Counted from the stretch's first letter, positions 34,198 through 43,613 are shown. The stretch: DNA of 64,000 bases from Pelagicoccus sp. SDUM812005 (GCF_031127875.1 NZ_JARXIA010000023.1:37112-101111); one strand, 5' to 3'. Numbers and translations are program-made. Notes: generated by a model from the sequence alone, not told the origin.

Positions 34198-36984
34198 CTA
34201 CGAAAGCTTCACCGTAACCGACATACCCGTCTCCAGTTTAAGCCTTTCTCCCAATCGAACAACCGTCCGATCCTCGCCCCATGACACGCCCGCCGCAAGC
34301 GCTTGACCTCGATAAGTGACCTCAACCTGCCTCGGCCTGAATCCGATCGGCTTCAAACTTATCGTATTCAAGGAAAGACTACCCCAACGGATCCTCAGGC
34401 TAGCGCGCATCGAGCCAGCGCTAATTCGCTGGCTAAAGGTCCCCCAGCCTTCCGCGGCCGTGAAAGGCGCCCTGAAGTCCTCCGGATGGACTTTGGGGGC
34501 GAATCCGATCCGTCCCTCTGGGCCATGGTAGGCAAAGCCGCAAGCAGCAAGGAATACTCCATAGGAAGCCATGGAGCGGATGTAGTGGTCAGAGCATTCG
34601 ATCTCGTTGTAGGGATTCCTCTTGGCGGCTCCGTAGCGGTCGTGCACCGCCTTCATGATCGCCAATCCTTTCTCGACAAGTGAACCGTCCGCCTCGCCCT
34701 CCGATACCATGTGCCCAGCAACTTGATACTCGAAACCGTTCATGCATTCGTTGAAGTATCCGCCCGGCCCCGTCCAGAGCTCCGGGTTCTTCGCAGGGCG
34801 AAGCTTATCTCCGGGAATAGCCTCCTTCGCGCCTCCCTTCGGCCAAGTAGTCATCAGCAGTCCAGCCTCACCTTCCATCGCATACCAGCGAAAGGCCTGC
34901 TCGATCTCGCGGTGCCTGATCGCGTAGGCGCCCGCGTCCGGCGCAAAGTTGTATTTCCAAAGGCTTTCAAGCGCCGAAACGGTTTCCTTTTTCGGAACGA
35001 CCCGCCCCAGTCCGACTTGATGGATCCAGGACTGTCCGAGCAGCTGGTCGATATGGCAGCCCCGATTGGTGTTGAGATGGGCGGGAGCGGACTCATCGGG
35101 CTTGTGAATGAAGTATTCCCCGTCGAATAGCTCATCGACGATACTCTTGTAGCCACGGTCTAGAATGCCGCGGCAGCTCTCGGCAAAGCCTTCGTCGCCC
35201 AGTTCCCTCGCCATCGCTTCCCCCGCTGCCAAGGCCGCCAGGTACATGCTGCTAATCCAAGCGATCTTACCGGTCCAGGTCGCATCCAGCGTATGGGCCT
35301 GCGGTTCGGTCAGAATGCCGTCGGCATCCGGATCCTTGGCCATCAGGTAGGCAATCGATCGTTTCACTTTCGGCCAGATACGCTTCAAGAAGGCACCGTC
35401 CGCCGACATCTGATGCTCTCTATAGACACGTAGGATCGTGCCCGCTTGACCATCGTCCGCCACGAGCCCACGAGCATCTCCGCGATAACCGACCCCCGCC
35501 GACTCCTCGTTGAAAGCAATCCCATAGTCGACGATCTCCCGCCCCTTTCGCTCCAGTTCCGGGAAGATTCGGCTCAAGCCCTGCGCATAGTGGAAAACGT
35601 GGGTGCAACTGCCCTCACAACAATCCACCCCTTCCCAGGCCCACGGACGGTCGTTGTCGAACCAGTGAAACGTCTGGGTAGCCACGCATCCCAAGGAAAT
35701 CATGCTCCGATCGAGCAACCAGTGAGGCAAGGTACTATCGTACCAAGTCTTGTTCCAAAGCAGCGTTCCATCGATCAACGACTCGGCCTTTTCCACCACA
35801 TAGTCCGCGACCTCCCCAGCCGAATGAAACCAAGGACCGTAATGCCGGCCCGTAAACAGGTCCGGGCTGCGATCATACTTCTGATGGCGAGGGAAATACC
35901 AGCTGACCAGAAAGGTGACGACTTTCGAAGCCCCCGGTTCGAGCTCAAAGTACGCGCCGAGACCTCCGACTAGCGCTTGGTCCAAAGGCTTCGCTGCCGA
36001 CTCCTCCGTACCGATCTCAAGTTCCGAGAATATGGTCTCAGGTCGCTTCAGCGTAACTGCGCTGCGAATACGCACTCCTTCACCCTGAAGTACCGTCAGG
36101 GCGCTCGAACCGTATCCATGCTCCGCAGCGATAGCGTCCCCTCCATCGATCGTACTAAGAATTGAACTACGGCTCGCACTCGCGCCCAAGCGATTCACGC
36201 GTCGGCCAAGAGATGTATCCGCGAGGTAGGGACAAACCGCATTCTGCAGCCAGCCAGCAAGTTCGATTTGGCAATTCCGCTCCGTGCGGTTCGTCACCGT
36301 GAAACGCATCACGGTCGCAGGCAGCGCCGAATCCTTCGCATTGAGCGGGATAAACGGACTGAACGCCTCCAGCTGCACCTTCGCCGGAAACGCGGAATCC
36401 TCATAGCTCACCCGCCCTACCGGATATTCCCCGCGGAAGGTCACCTCGGGAAACCCGATTTGATCGAGACTGCGCTCCAAAACTCTATCGTCCGACTTCG
36501 CGCGAATCGCGAAGCCTTGCTGCACCTTGGCCCCGTTTTGGTCGCTATACACTTCTCCCATCGAGACCGGCTTCGTGTAGTGTCCTCCCATCGTCATCGC
36601 ATCCATGCGCATCTCATGCTTCTCGCGATGATAGTTGGACTTGAAAATATCCCAGTGCCAGAGACGCCCATCTCCCCCCAAATAGAGTTGCCCGCAACCG
36701 ATGCCGCCCACCGGCATTCCGATATACCTTAGCTGTTCGCCCGAAAAGACTTCCGCCTCGCCGCGGCAGGTCAGCGCGTCGAGCCATTGCCGCGAAAACT
36801 TCTTGTCGACCGGGACGAGATGTCCGGCCAAATCATCCTGGCTGAAGGGGCCAGCCATTACCGGCAGTCGCCCGGCCCAGAGCGCCCCTACGGCAAGGCC
36901 CGTCGCCTTGATAAAATCACGACGCTGAAGCGGGGTAGACCGGACATCGCCTTCACCTTGGCAGGCGCTTCTATTCGTATTCAT
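34198..36984 (-). CDS. GH116 family glycoside hydrolase, Tat-exported
   Basis: 928 residues. The leader QRRDFIKATGLAVGALWAG is a twin-arginine signal. The N-terminal beta-sandwich starts IGMPVGGIGCGQLYLGGDGRLWHWDIF, typical of the non-lysosomal glucosylceramidase (GBA2) family. The (alpha/alpha)6 domain shows WEG-DCCEGSCTHVFHYAQGL, FPELERKGREI, DGQAGTILRVYREHQ, and HTLDATWTGKIAWISSMYLAAL (about 560-580) where the acid aspartate is expected. GH116 enzymes cleave beta-glucosides, beta-xylosides or beta-GlcNAc. In the same direction as GH28 paralogue 3 upstream (70-base gap) and the sulfatase remnant downstream (18 bases). Its product in this locus would be a beta-linked backbone or side-chain sugar (inference). 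Confidence 0.88.
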   Translation of the reverse strand: MNTNRSACQGEGDVRSTPLQRRDFIKATGLAVGALWAGRLPVMAGPFSQDDLAGHLVPVDKKFSRQWLDALTCRGEAEVFSGEQLRYIGMPVGGIGCGQLYLGGDGRLWHWDIFKSNYHREKHEMRMDAMTMGGHYTKPVSMGEVYSDQNGAKVQQGFAIRAKSDDRVLERSLDQIGFPEVTFRGEYPVGRVSYEDSAFPAKVQLEAFSPFIPLNAKDSALPATVMRFTVTNRTERNCQIELAGWLQNAVCPYLADTSLGRRVNRLGASASRSSILSTIDGGDAIAAEHGYGSSALTVLQGEGVRIRSAVTLKRPETIFSELEIGTEESAAKPLDQALVGGLGAYFELEPGASKVVTFLVSWYFPRHQKYDRSPDLFTGRHYGPWFHSAGEVADYVVEKAESLIDGTLLWNKTWYDSTLPHWLLDRSMISLGCVATQTFHWFDNDRPWAWEGVDCCEGSCTHVFHYAQGLSRIFPELERKGREIVDYGIAFNEESAGVGYRGDARGLVADDGQAGTILRVYREHQMSADGAFLKRIWPKVKRSIAYLMAKDPDADGILTEPQAHTLDATWTGKIAWISSMYLAALAAGEAMARELGDEGFAESCRGILDRGYKSIVDELFDGEYFIHKPDESAPAHLNTNRGCHIDQLLGQSWIHQVGLGRVVPKKETVSALESLWKYNFAPDAGAYAIRHREIEQAFRWYAMEGEAGLLMTTWPKGGAKEAIPGDKLRPAKNPELWTGPGGYFNECMNGFEYQVAGHMVSEGEADGSLVEKGLAIMKAVHDRYGAAKRNPYNEIECSDHYIRSMASYGVFLAACGFAYHGPEGRIGFAPKVHPEDFRAPFTAAEGWGTFSQRISAGSMRASLRIRWGSLSLNTISLKPIGFRPRQVEVTYRGQALAAGVSWGEDRTVVRLGERLKLETGMSVTVKLS

Positions 36985-37054
36985 TTTTTAAGAACAAGCT
37001 TAGACTTCATCTCGCGCCGGGCACGGAAGGAACAACTCCTTCCACCCGTTCGGG

Positions 37055-38572
37055 TCAGTGACTCATAGGTTGCTCGCGAAATCCTTCCACATCCTCAAGT
37101 ACGATCCGCTCGCGGGCGTCCGGCCCCCTGAGAACCAATTCGACGTTTCGAAACTCGATATTCCGGGCGTGCCGCACATAGGCGCCCCAAGCCGGCAGAA
37201 CCCCAAAGAAGAATTGCTCCGGATAGCGGGCGATGTCCTCCGGCACCTCTCGGCGGGCATCCTCCTCGGTCCCATGGCCCGGATAGGAAATCTTGATGTT
37301 CTCCAAGAGAACGTCCTCAACGTAGTGGCCGGGGATGCCCGTGATCATAATCGGTCCCGAGCGAGCCTTTTCGCCATCCGTAACGCCCTGAGTGGTATCC
37401 ACCTTGATCCCCTTGTAAGGGGCGGAGGCCGCCTTCACGCGATCTTCGATGGTAACCTCCGCAACCAAATCGCGGATACGAATATTCCTGAGGATACCCA
37501 CCGGAGCCCCCTCCGGGTCAACGTCCGCGCCCTGCTTTCCACCGGAAAGCTCGCCCGAGTAGATGCGGCCCCGGTTCCCAAGGCGAATGAAGATGGGATT
37601 GCCCACGTTCTTCATCGTGATCCGCGATATATCCACATTTTCGAGACGGCCGCCATCGACGAGCTGCAGCTTGATCGCCCCCATCGGGCTATCGTAGAAA
37701 TAGCAGTTCGTCACCTTCACGTCTATGAAGCCACCGCTCGAAGAAGTTCCAAACTTCAACGGGGAAGTGCTGCTCGAAACGCGGCAGCCCCGAACGATTA
37801 TATTGCGGCAAGGATACTTCGAGCTCTTCAAGCAGATCGCATCGTCACCCGCATCGATATCGCAGTTTTCGATGAGCACGTTTTCGCAGCCATCGATATC
37901 CAGGCCGTCGTTGTTGTAGTTATTGTTGCGAAAGCGAACCGTGACGCCCGTGAAGACAACGTCCTTGCAGTCGACCAAATGGATTCCCCAAAAGGCGGGA
38001 CGCTTATAGGTAACGCCCGAAAACGTTATATTCTCGCAGTCCACCATGCGCAGGAGGCGCGGACGGGTCAGGCGCTTCTGGGAGTTTTTGGCCGAGCGGG
38101 GAAACACCTCGTAGCTTCCCCTCCCGTCGATTACGCCCAAGCCTTCGATCCGCACGTTTTTCGCCCCGTTCGCATAGATCAAGGTGTGCGGCCCCCCTTC
38201 GCGCGGATTGTCCAAGCCCTCGGTGGGATAGTCCGCCAAGTCCTTGCTCCCCAGCAAAGTCGCCCCGTAGTCGAGCGAGAGCGTAACGTTGCTCTTCAAA
38301 ACGATGGTGCCGATCTGGTAATCGCCGGCCGGCACCCACACCACTCCGCCGCCTTGGGCGTGGCAGGCGTCGATCGCCCCTTGCAGGGCTCGGGTATCCA
38401 TCGCGATGCCGTCCCCGACCGCCCCGAAGTCCTGCACCTTAAAGCGGCGTTCCTCCACGGCAGAATCCTCGCCCAAGTAGAGCTCGGGCCAAGCATGGGC
38501 TCGCCAGGCGGCTGTGGTCGCCGCCAACGCAGCGAGAATTAGGACAAGGGTCCTACGGAGTGGGGTTTTCAT
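37055..38572 (-). CDS. Secreted GH28-type beta-helix glycoside hydrolase (paralogue 3)
   Basis: 505 residues, signal peptide 1-27. It is the closest relative of paralogue 1: VQDFGAVGDGIAMDTRALQ, GGGVVWVPAGDYQIGTI, YNNDGLDIDGCENV, DAGDDAICLKS, GTSSSGGF (histidine block lost), MGAIKLQLVDGG, and the C-terminal FFFGVLPAWGAYVRHA. First gene of the long leftward run and divergent from the second sensor kinase (280 bases apart), so the run's main promoter probably lies in 38573-38851. Family is certain at fold level; substrate inferred to be a uronate-type oligosaccharide. A nearly full-length open frame exists on the opposite strand and is treated as a shadow. Confidence 0.86.
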   Translation of the reverse strand: MKTPLRRTLVLILAALAATTAAWRAHAWPELYLGEDSAVEERRFKVQDFGAVGDGIAMDTRALQGAIDACHAQGGGVVWVPAGDYQIGTIVLKSNVTLSLDYGATLLGSKDLADYPTEGLDNPREGGPHTLIYANGAKNVRIEGLGVIDGRGSYEVFPRSAKNSQKRLTRPRLLRMVDCENITFSGVTYKRPAFWGIHLVDCKDVVFTGVTVRFRNNNYNNDGLDIDGCENVLIENCDIDAGDDAICLKSSKYPCRNIIVRGCRVSSSTSPLKFGTSSSGGFIDVKVTNCYFYDSPMGAIKLQLVDGGRLENVDISRITMKNVGNPIFIRLGNRGRIYSGELSGGKQGADVDPEGAPVGILRNIRIRDLVAEVTIEDRVKAASAPYKGIKVDTTQGVTDGEKARSGPIMITGIPGHYVEDVLLENIKISYPGHGTEEDARREVPEDIARYPEQFFFGVLPAWGAYVRHARNIEFRNVELVLRGPDARERIVLEDVEGFREQPMSH

Positions 38573-38851
38573 AAGGCACAGGGGTCGGTAAAACGATCAC
38601 TCTAGCGAATCTTTCGAAAACGCGCATCGTACGTTTGTAGGAGGCTTCCAACGAAAAGCCGGGAACCTCGACCCTTTAGAACGCGACCGTCTCGCTTTTT
38701 CCCTCCACAAAGCGCCCCAGCAGCCCCAGGCTGCATCATACATATATACGATTCCTAGAACCTCAAATCCCAGTAAACTTCCCGTCGTTCGCCGACCAAC
38801 AAAAAGGGTGCCCGACCATCCCCCCCAAAAAAAGAGGCTTTCCATTTTTTC
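38573..38851. promoter_or_regulatory. Divergent control region between GH28 run and second sensor kinase
   Basis: 279 bases with two outward-facing genes. A T-rich stretch ends just before the kinase ATG, and a run of seven C then seven A occurs around 38820-38833. No recognisable operator could be defined by eye. By position it should hold the promoter of the twelve-gene leftward run and that of the kinase/regulator pair. Confidence 0.5.
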
Positions 38852-40915
38852 ATGCACCCATTTCCACGTCCGCCCGACCCCCATCGCCCATGCCACTCGA
38901 AGCCCATCCAACAATTTCGAAGCAAGCGGCAACCGTCGTCACCGCTACGACGCCTGCGGCCCCTCCTAGCCCTGCTCGGCCTGCTCTTCCTCGGCGCCGA
39001 AGCCCAACCGGCCCACGGAGCCTCCGCCGCGGACCTAGAACTCAGGATCAAGCAAATCGACGAGGAGCTCGGGCAGCTCGCGGAATACAGCCTGCGCTCC
39101 GGAGTCGGCCCTGTCGGCTACCGCTCCAAAGCCCATACCGAAGCGGAATCGCCCGAATGGATCCAAATCGACCTGCAAGACGTCGCCACCATCGACCAGA
39201 TCGTCCTCGTTCCCACCATCTGGCGCGGCAAGAAGAGCGGCCTGCATGCGGACGGCTTCCCTATCGAGTTCCAGATCAAAGCGGGCATCGCCCCCGACAG
39301 CCACGGCCAAGTCATCGCCACCTTTCAAGCCTCCGACTCTAGGCTGCCGCGCATCGCTCCCCTGCTCGTCCCCATCGACCCCATCGAGGCCTCTTGGGTA
39401 CGCCTGGAAGCGAGCGTGCTTTCTCCCAGGATTTGGGACGGACTCTACATCCTTCAGCTCTCGGAGTTTCTGGTCTTCAGCGGAGAAGAAAACGTAGCCC
39501 TGCACCAGCCCGTCATCACGCCGACCCTCTCCCAAGCTCTCACCTCCTCGCGCAGCAGGGAGTACCTCGTCGACGGCTTCGTTCCCTACGTCATGGACGG
39601 TCCCCAAGTCGAACAGAGCCTCGCATTCACCACCTTCACCGGCATCACCCCAACCCCCATCCTCACCATCGACCTCGGCGAAACCGTACCCATAAACCGT
39701 ATACACCTGCACGGTCCCGACCTGAGCGACACCATCCCCCAAGCCCTGCCGGACGACTACGGTATCGCCCGCCACTGGCTCGCCGAAGGCGCCACGCACG
39801 CGGATTTCTCCGACGCGACTCCACTTTTCGAATACAAGATGAACTCCATCTACGACGTAGGCCCCATCATCATGTGGCGATTTCCCGAAAAAGTGGCCCG
39901 CTACGTGCGCCTCGTCGCTCTCAAGCCCTACCTCGGCAAAGACCACCTTGGCGAAGGCCCGCAGATCGCCCTCGCCGAAATCGAGGTCTTCTCCCAAGGG
40001 AAAAACGTAGCCGTCGGAAAGACGACCACCGCAAACTTCAACCGGATCCCGCGAGAACGAAGCCTGCTCTCCCTCACCGATGGACGAAACTTCTACGGCG
40101 AGATCCTGCCCGTTCGCGAATGGATGGAACAGCTGGCCAAGCGACACGACCTCGAAACCGAACGCCCGCTCATCCTCGCCAAACTCAACGAGCACTACGC
40201 CGCCCAAAGCCGCAACCTGAAGCGCATGGGCTGGCTCGCCGCAGCCCTCACCGTCGGCATCATCATCACCATCCTCGTCGACCGCATGCTGCGCATGCGC
40301 GAGATTGCCAGCATCCGCGAACGCTTCGCGGCCGACCTGCACGACGAGCTCGGAGCGAACATCCACACCATCGGACTGCTCGGCGACGTCGCCCTCAAGT
40401 CGCTCCACGATCCGGAGCGCCTGCAAACGGTGCTCGAACGCAACCGCCGACTCACCGAGCGCACCGGGACCGCCGTGCGGCACTGCATCAACCTCCAAGA
40501 AGCCAAAGGCCTCTACGGCAGCCTCCCCGACGACATGGAGCGTACCGCCCGTCGCATCCTCACCGAGATCCGCTACGAGATAAAGATCGAGGGCGAGAAG
40601 CACCTCGCCGCCCTCAAGCCCAAGGAACGCACCGACTTGCTGCTCTTCTACAAGGAAGCCCTCGTCAACACCAGCCGCCACGCCGACGCCACCTTCTGCG
40701 AAATTCGCCTCGTGGCCACCGACAAGCAAATTACGCTGAGCATCCTAGACAACGGAAGAGGCATTCCCAACTCCCTCATCAACGACAGCCCCAACTCCCT
40801 GAAACGCCGCGCCAAGCTGCTCGGAGCAAAGACAACCACCGAACTCGCCCCCGAAGGCGGCACTCTCGTACGCCTGAACTACCGCCTAGGACTCTTCCGC
40901 TTCCTGAAAAAGTAA
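38852..40915 (+). CDS. Sensor histidine kinase with two periplasmic discoidin-like domains (paralogue of 17126 kinase)
   Basis: 687 residues. A basic, proline-rich start leads to the leader LRPLLALLGLLFLGAEA. Two discoidin-like domains follow (~65-210 with PEWIQIDLQDVATIDQIVLV; ~235-405 with ILTIDLGETVPINRIHLHG and IALAEIEVFSQGKNVAVGK). One transmembrane span is at ~460-480. HisKA_3 has His497 in AADLHDELGAN; HATPase has an N-box (EALVNTSRHADA) and LDNGRGIP. Its regulator begins 5 bases after the stop. Colinear with the kinase at 17126, hence a duplicated sensory cassette. The discoidin pair outside the membrane is the obvious ligand sensor, probably for a fucose/galactose-type glycan (inference). 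Confidence 0.88.
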   Translation: MHPFPRPPDPHRPCHSKPIQQFRSKRQPSSPLRRLRPLLALLGLLFLGAEAQPAHGASAADLELRIKQIDEELGQLAEYSLRSGVGPVGYRSKAHTEAESPEWIQIDLQDVATIDQIVLVPTIWRGKKSGLHADGFPIEFQIKAGIAPDSHGQVIATFQASDSRLPRIAPLLVPIDPIEASWVRLEASVLSPRIWDGLYILQLSEFLVFSGEENVALHQPVITPTLSQALTSSRSREYLVDGFVPYVMDGPQVEQSLAFTTFTGITPTPILTIDLGETVPINRIHLHGPDLSDTIPQALPDDYGIARHWLAEGATHADFSDATPLFEYKMNSIYDVGPIIMWRFPEKVARYVRLVALKPYLGKDHLGEGPQIALAEIEVFSQGKNVAVGKTTTANFNRIPRERSLLSLTDGRNFYGEILPVREWMEQLAKRHDLETERPLILAKLNEHYAAQSRNLKRMGWLAAALTVGIIITILVDRMLRMREIASIRERFAADLHDELGANIHTIGLLGDVALKSLHDPERLQTVLERNRRLTERTGTAVRHCINLQEAKGLYGSLPDDMERTARRILTEIRYEIKIEGEKHLAALKPKERTDLLLFYKEALVNTSRHADATFCEIRLVATDKQITLSILDNGRGIPNSLINDSPNSLKRRAKLLGAKTTTELAPEGGTLVRLNYRLGLFRFLKK

Positions 40916-40920
40916 ACGCT

Positions 40921-41583
40921 ATGACAGATACAATCAAAGTAATGATGGTCGAAGACCATCCCGACTATCGCGAAGGCATCGAGCTCGCCCTCGAGACCGA
41001 AGAACGCATCGAATTGAAAAACACCTACAGCACTGCGGAAGCAGCTCTCCAAGCCCTGCAAGATCCAGCCAAGCACCCCGGGCCCGACGTCCTCCTGCTC
41101 GACCTGAACCTGCCGGGCATCTCCGGCCTCGAGGCCATTCGCTGGATCAAGGAATACTCGCCGAAAACGAAGATCATCGTGCTCACCCAATCCGACCAAC
41201 AGGCGGACATCATGAAAGCGATCAAATCGGGAGCCTCCGGCTACCTCCTCAAATCGTCCAGCCTTTCGCAGATCACCAGCGCCATCCAAACCGTGACCGA
41301 CGGCGGCGCCTCCATCGACCCCAAGATGGCCACCTACATCCTCGAAAGCTTCCGCACGCAGCCGCCGAAGCTCAGCATCGAAAACACCTTAACCAAACGA
41401 GAAATCGAGGTGCTCGAGCTCCTCAGCAAAGGGCTGCTCAAAAAGCAGATTTCCGAAAAGCTCGGCATCAGCAACGCCACCGTCTCCACCCACGTCAGCC
41501 ACATCTACGAAAAGCTGGAAGTGCAAAACGCCCCCGCCGCCATCTCCACCGCATTCCAAGCCGGCATCCTCCCCGTCAAGTAA
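40921..41583 (+). CDS. NarL/LuxR-family response regulator, partner of the kinase at 38852
   Basis: 220 residues starting at ATG 40921, 5 bases after the kinase stop; the frame is open far upstream, but that part is only a shadow of the kinase gene. Receiver: VEDHPDYR, phosphorylated Asp61 in LLLDLNLPG, and KSS. DNA-binding: LTKREIEVLELLSKGLLKKQ, then ISNATVSTHVSHIYEKL. Closely similar to the regulator at 19172, with differences in the recognition helix (SNATVSTHVSH versus GYTTVDTHVRH), so DNA targets may overlap but not be identical. Converges with the PL8 gene, 49 bases away. Confidence 0.92.
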   Translation: MTDTIKVMMVEDHPDYREGIELALETEERIELKNTYSTAEAALQALQDPAKHPGPDVLLLDLNLPGISGLEAIRWIKEYSPKTKIIVLTQSDQQADIMKAIKSGASGYLLKSSSLSQITSAIQTVTDGGASIDPKMATYILESFRTQPPKLSIENTLTKREIEVLELLSKGLLKKQISEKLGISNATVSTHVSHIYEKLEVQNAPAAISTAFQAGILPVK

Positions 41584-41632
41584 CGCCGCCAGCAGCGCCC
41601 TCGCCCAGCCGATCGCGCCACCGCCTCTTCCT

Positions 41633-43603
41633 TTACCTTGCCTCGACCTGACGTCCGCGTTCCGCTCCCGGCGGCAAGTTCGCTCGGTACGCCTTTCCCT
41701 CCACCTGCACCGTCAAGGCCTGAAGCGAATGGGTCGGATCGGAAACCAGCAGCCGCCCTCCTTCGAAAACGAGGAGACAAGGGCCATCCGCCGCGACCTC
41801 TCCCCAGCTTCGGGTCTCGATCCCTCCCGCTTCGTAGAACACCGCGTAAAGCGACCCCTCGTGCTCGACCGCCTGCACCTCCGGGGAATTGGCCAGCACG
41901 CGGCTCGTCCCCGCCGCGCCCAACGCTTGGGCGCTCTCGAGCGAAAGCTCCGGATAAACGCGATACGCGTAGCTACCGCCATGAGGCGACTTTCCATGGT
42001 CTATCCAAATACTGAATACGTCGCCGGATTCCGGCCGATCCCCACGCGTCGGAAAGCTTTCCTTCCAATTGCCCTGCACTCGCTCCGACAAGACTTCGGG
42101 CTCCCCGTCAAGAAACTCGTAGCCAATCCCATTGTGCCATACCCAGCGCCCCTCTTGCTTCACAGCTCCGCTGCGACGCGATTGCTCGACCGAAGTAAAC
42201 ACCGGCCCGATCGTTTCCCCGCGAATCCCCGCCCCCAAACAAAAGATACGATCACCCAAAAAGAACCACGCCTTCCGCGCCTCCAACCCTCCGCGCTTGT
42301 AGACCATCGCCGCCATCCCCGTTTCGCCAGCTCCCAGCACCCCTGAAAAATCGGAGCCGCCAAAGCCGTCCAAAGTGGCAGGCGTCAGGTCCACCAAGCC
42401 TTGATCGCAGCTGGTCCCTGGAAGCCGCCTCCAGTCCCAAAGCGGAACCAAGTCCTCGTACTCGTCTCCATCGACGTAGGTCAGCAGCACCCCGTCGCCG
42501 AGATGCAAGCCCAGCATGTTCTCCTCGTTGCAAGACTCCGAACCGATCACTCGCGTCGACGACAGCTTCACCGAAGCATACCAATCGGGCCGACGCTGCA
42601 CTGCCATTTCCGATCGCCAAAACGGATTGAAGCCCACGAAGCCGCTCCCGCGCCGCTCCATCGAATCGATACGCAACTGGTAGCCATCCCTGAAATCCGG
42701 ATCGATCGCCTTCATCCGCTCCAGCTGCCGCCGGATCGAGCGAGCCTTGGCCAGCTGGCTTCCCTCGTCCAGATGGCGCCCGCAACCGCTGAGATCCATC
42801 CTGCCCTTCCACAAGATCCACGACGGCCCCTCCAGCAGGTAGTTCCGCAGCACCTCCAGCGATTCGCCAGCCAGGGCGAATTCCGTTCCGCGCAGCACCG
42901 ATGCCCACTGCACCATGTCGACGCCAAACGAATCCCCGTAATTCCCAAACTGCTGCTGAGGCCCGTGCTGATGAAAGCTCCAGTCCGGCTGGATTCCCTC
43001 TCCCGTCGATACCCTCAACTCCGACCAAACCTCCGCCACGGCTCGATCCAGCAATTCCCGATCGCCGTAGAGCACGCCCTTCATGATTCCGATCCCCGCG
43101 CACCAAACTTTGTTCTGCCCAGTCAGCCCCAATTCGCTGCGATACAAAATCCGCCGCGCCGCCTCCAGCATCTCCTGCGGGACCGCATCCCCCATGAGCA
43201 ACAGAGCGCTTCCCAAGCGGTAGGGCACCCCGATGCGCCCATTGTACCAGTTCGGGTTTTGGTAGTCGTTGCGTATCCAATGATCCAAGCCGCTCAACAC
43301 CGCCCGCTTCATCGCCTCGTCCCCGAACCAGGGCGATTCCCGATCCGAAAAAGCGGCCGCCATGTCCTTCAAGCGATCCAGGTGCGTCCGCGTCGGCCAC
43401 TCCCCGCGTCGTTGGCTCGCGTAGTCGATGTCCGGCCACGTACCCATTTCTCCAATACTTGCCAAGTACTCCTCCAAAGCAGGCTCGGCCAACGCCGCCT
43501 GCCCAAAATACTCCACGAACTGCCTTCGGATAAGCTGCTCCCCAGCTCCCACCACCGAAGCGACAAGGGAAGCGCCCACGAGAACGAGCAAAACGCATTT
43601 CAT
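41633..43603 (-). CDS. Secreted PL8-family polysaccharide lyase
   Basis: 656 residues from ATG 43603, which starts the leader MKCVLLVLVGASLVASVVG and has GAGG upstream. The PL8 alpha-toroid shows NWYNGRIGVPYRLG, then GIQPDWSFHQHGPQQQFGNYGDSF. His213 and Tyr222 are nine residues apart as in chondroitin AC lyase, where they are the catalytic His-Tyr pair. Arg276 in CGRHLDE fits the catalytic arginine. C-terminal beta-sandwiches follow. The family cleaves hyaluronan, chondroitin, xanthan or alginate-type bonds next to uronic acid by beta-elimination. It begins 10 bases after the GH28-like gene; with the upstream sulfatase this sub-cluster implies a sulfated uronate-containing target. Exact polymer not readable. 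Confidence 0.88.
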   Translation of the reverse strand: MKCVLLVLVGASLVASVVGAGEQLIRRQFVEYFGQAALAEPALEEYLASIGEMGTWPDIDYASQRRGEWPTRTHLDRLKDMAAAFSDRESPWFGDEAMKRAVLSGLDHWIRNDYQNPNWYNGRIGVPYRLGSALLLMGDAVPQEMLEAARRILYRSELGLTGQNKVWCAGIGIMKGVLYGDRELLDRAVAEVWSELRVSTGEGIQPDWSFHQHGPQQQFGNYGDSFGVDMVQWASVLRGTEFALAGESLEVLRNYLLEGPSWILWKGRMDLSGCGRHLDEGSQLAKARSIRRQLERMKAIDPDFRDGYQLRIDSMERRGSGFVGFNPFWRSEMAVQRRPDWYASVKLSSTRVIGSESCNEENMLGLHLGDGVLLTYVDGDEYEDLVPLWDWRRLPGTSCDQGLVDLTPATLDGFGGSDFSGVLGAGETGMAAMVYKRGGLEARKAWFFLGDRIFCLGAGIRGETIGPVFTSVEQSRRSGAVKQEGRWVWHNGIGYEFLDGEPEVLSERVQGNWKESFPTRGDRPESGDVFSIWIDHGKSPHGGSYAYRVYPELSLESAQALGAAGTSRVLANSPEVQAVEHEGSLYAVFYEAGGIETRSWGEVAADGPCLLVFEGGRLLVSDPTHSLQALTVQVEGKAYRANLPPGAERGRQVEAR

Positions 43604-43613
43604 AGAACCACCT

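Noticed and set aside
37058..38542. 494-codon open frame on the plus strand opposite GH28 paralogue 3
   Set aside because: Almost exactly antisense to a clear GH28 gene; its translation is low-complexity Arg/His/Ile-rich with no domain. Similar shadows are opposite the other GH28 genes and arise from G+C-rich codon bias.
39035..40729. 564-codon open frame opposite the second sensor kinase
   Set aside because: Gly/Val/Asp-rich shadow of the kinase gene; the kinase has full domain support.
39394..40920. 509-codon in-frame upstream extension of the second response regulator
   Set aside because: It is the +1-frame reading of the kinase gene, Arg/Pro/His-rich; the regulator starts at ATG 40921 with a normal receiver domain.
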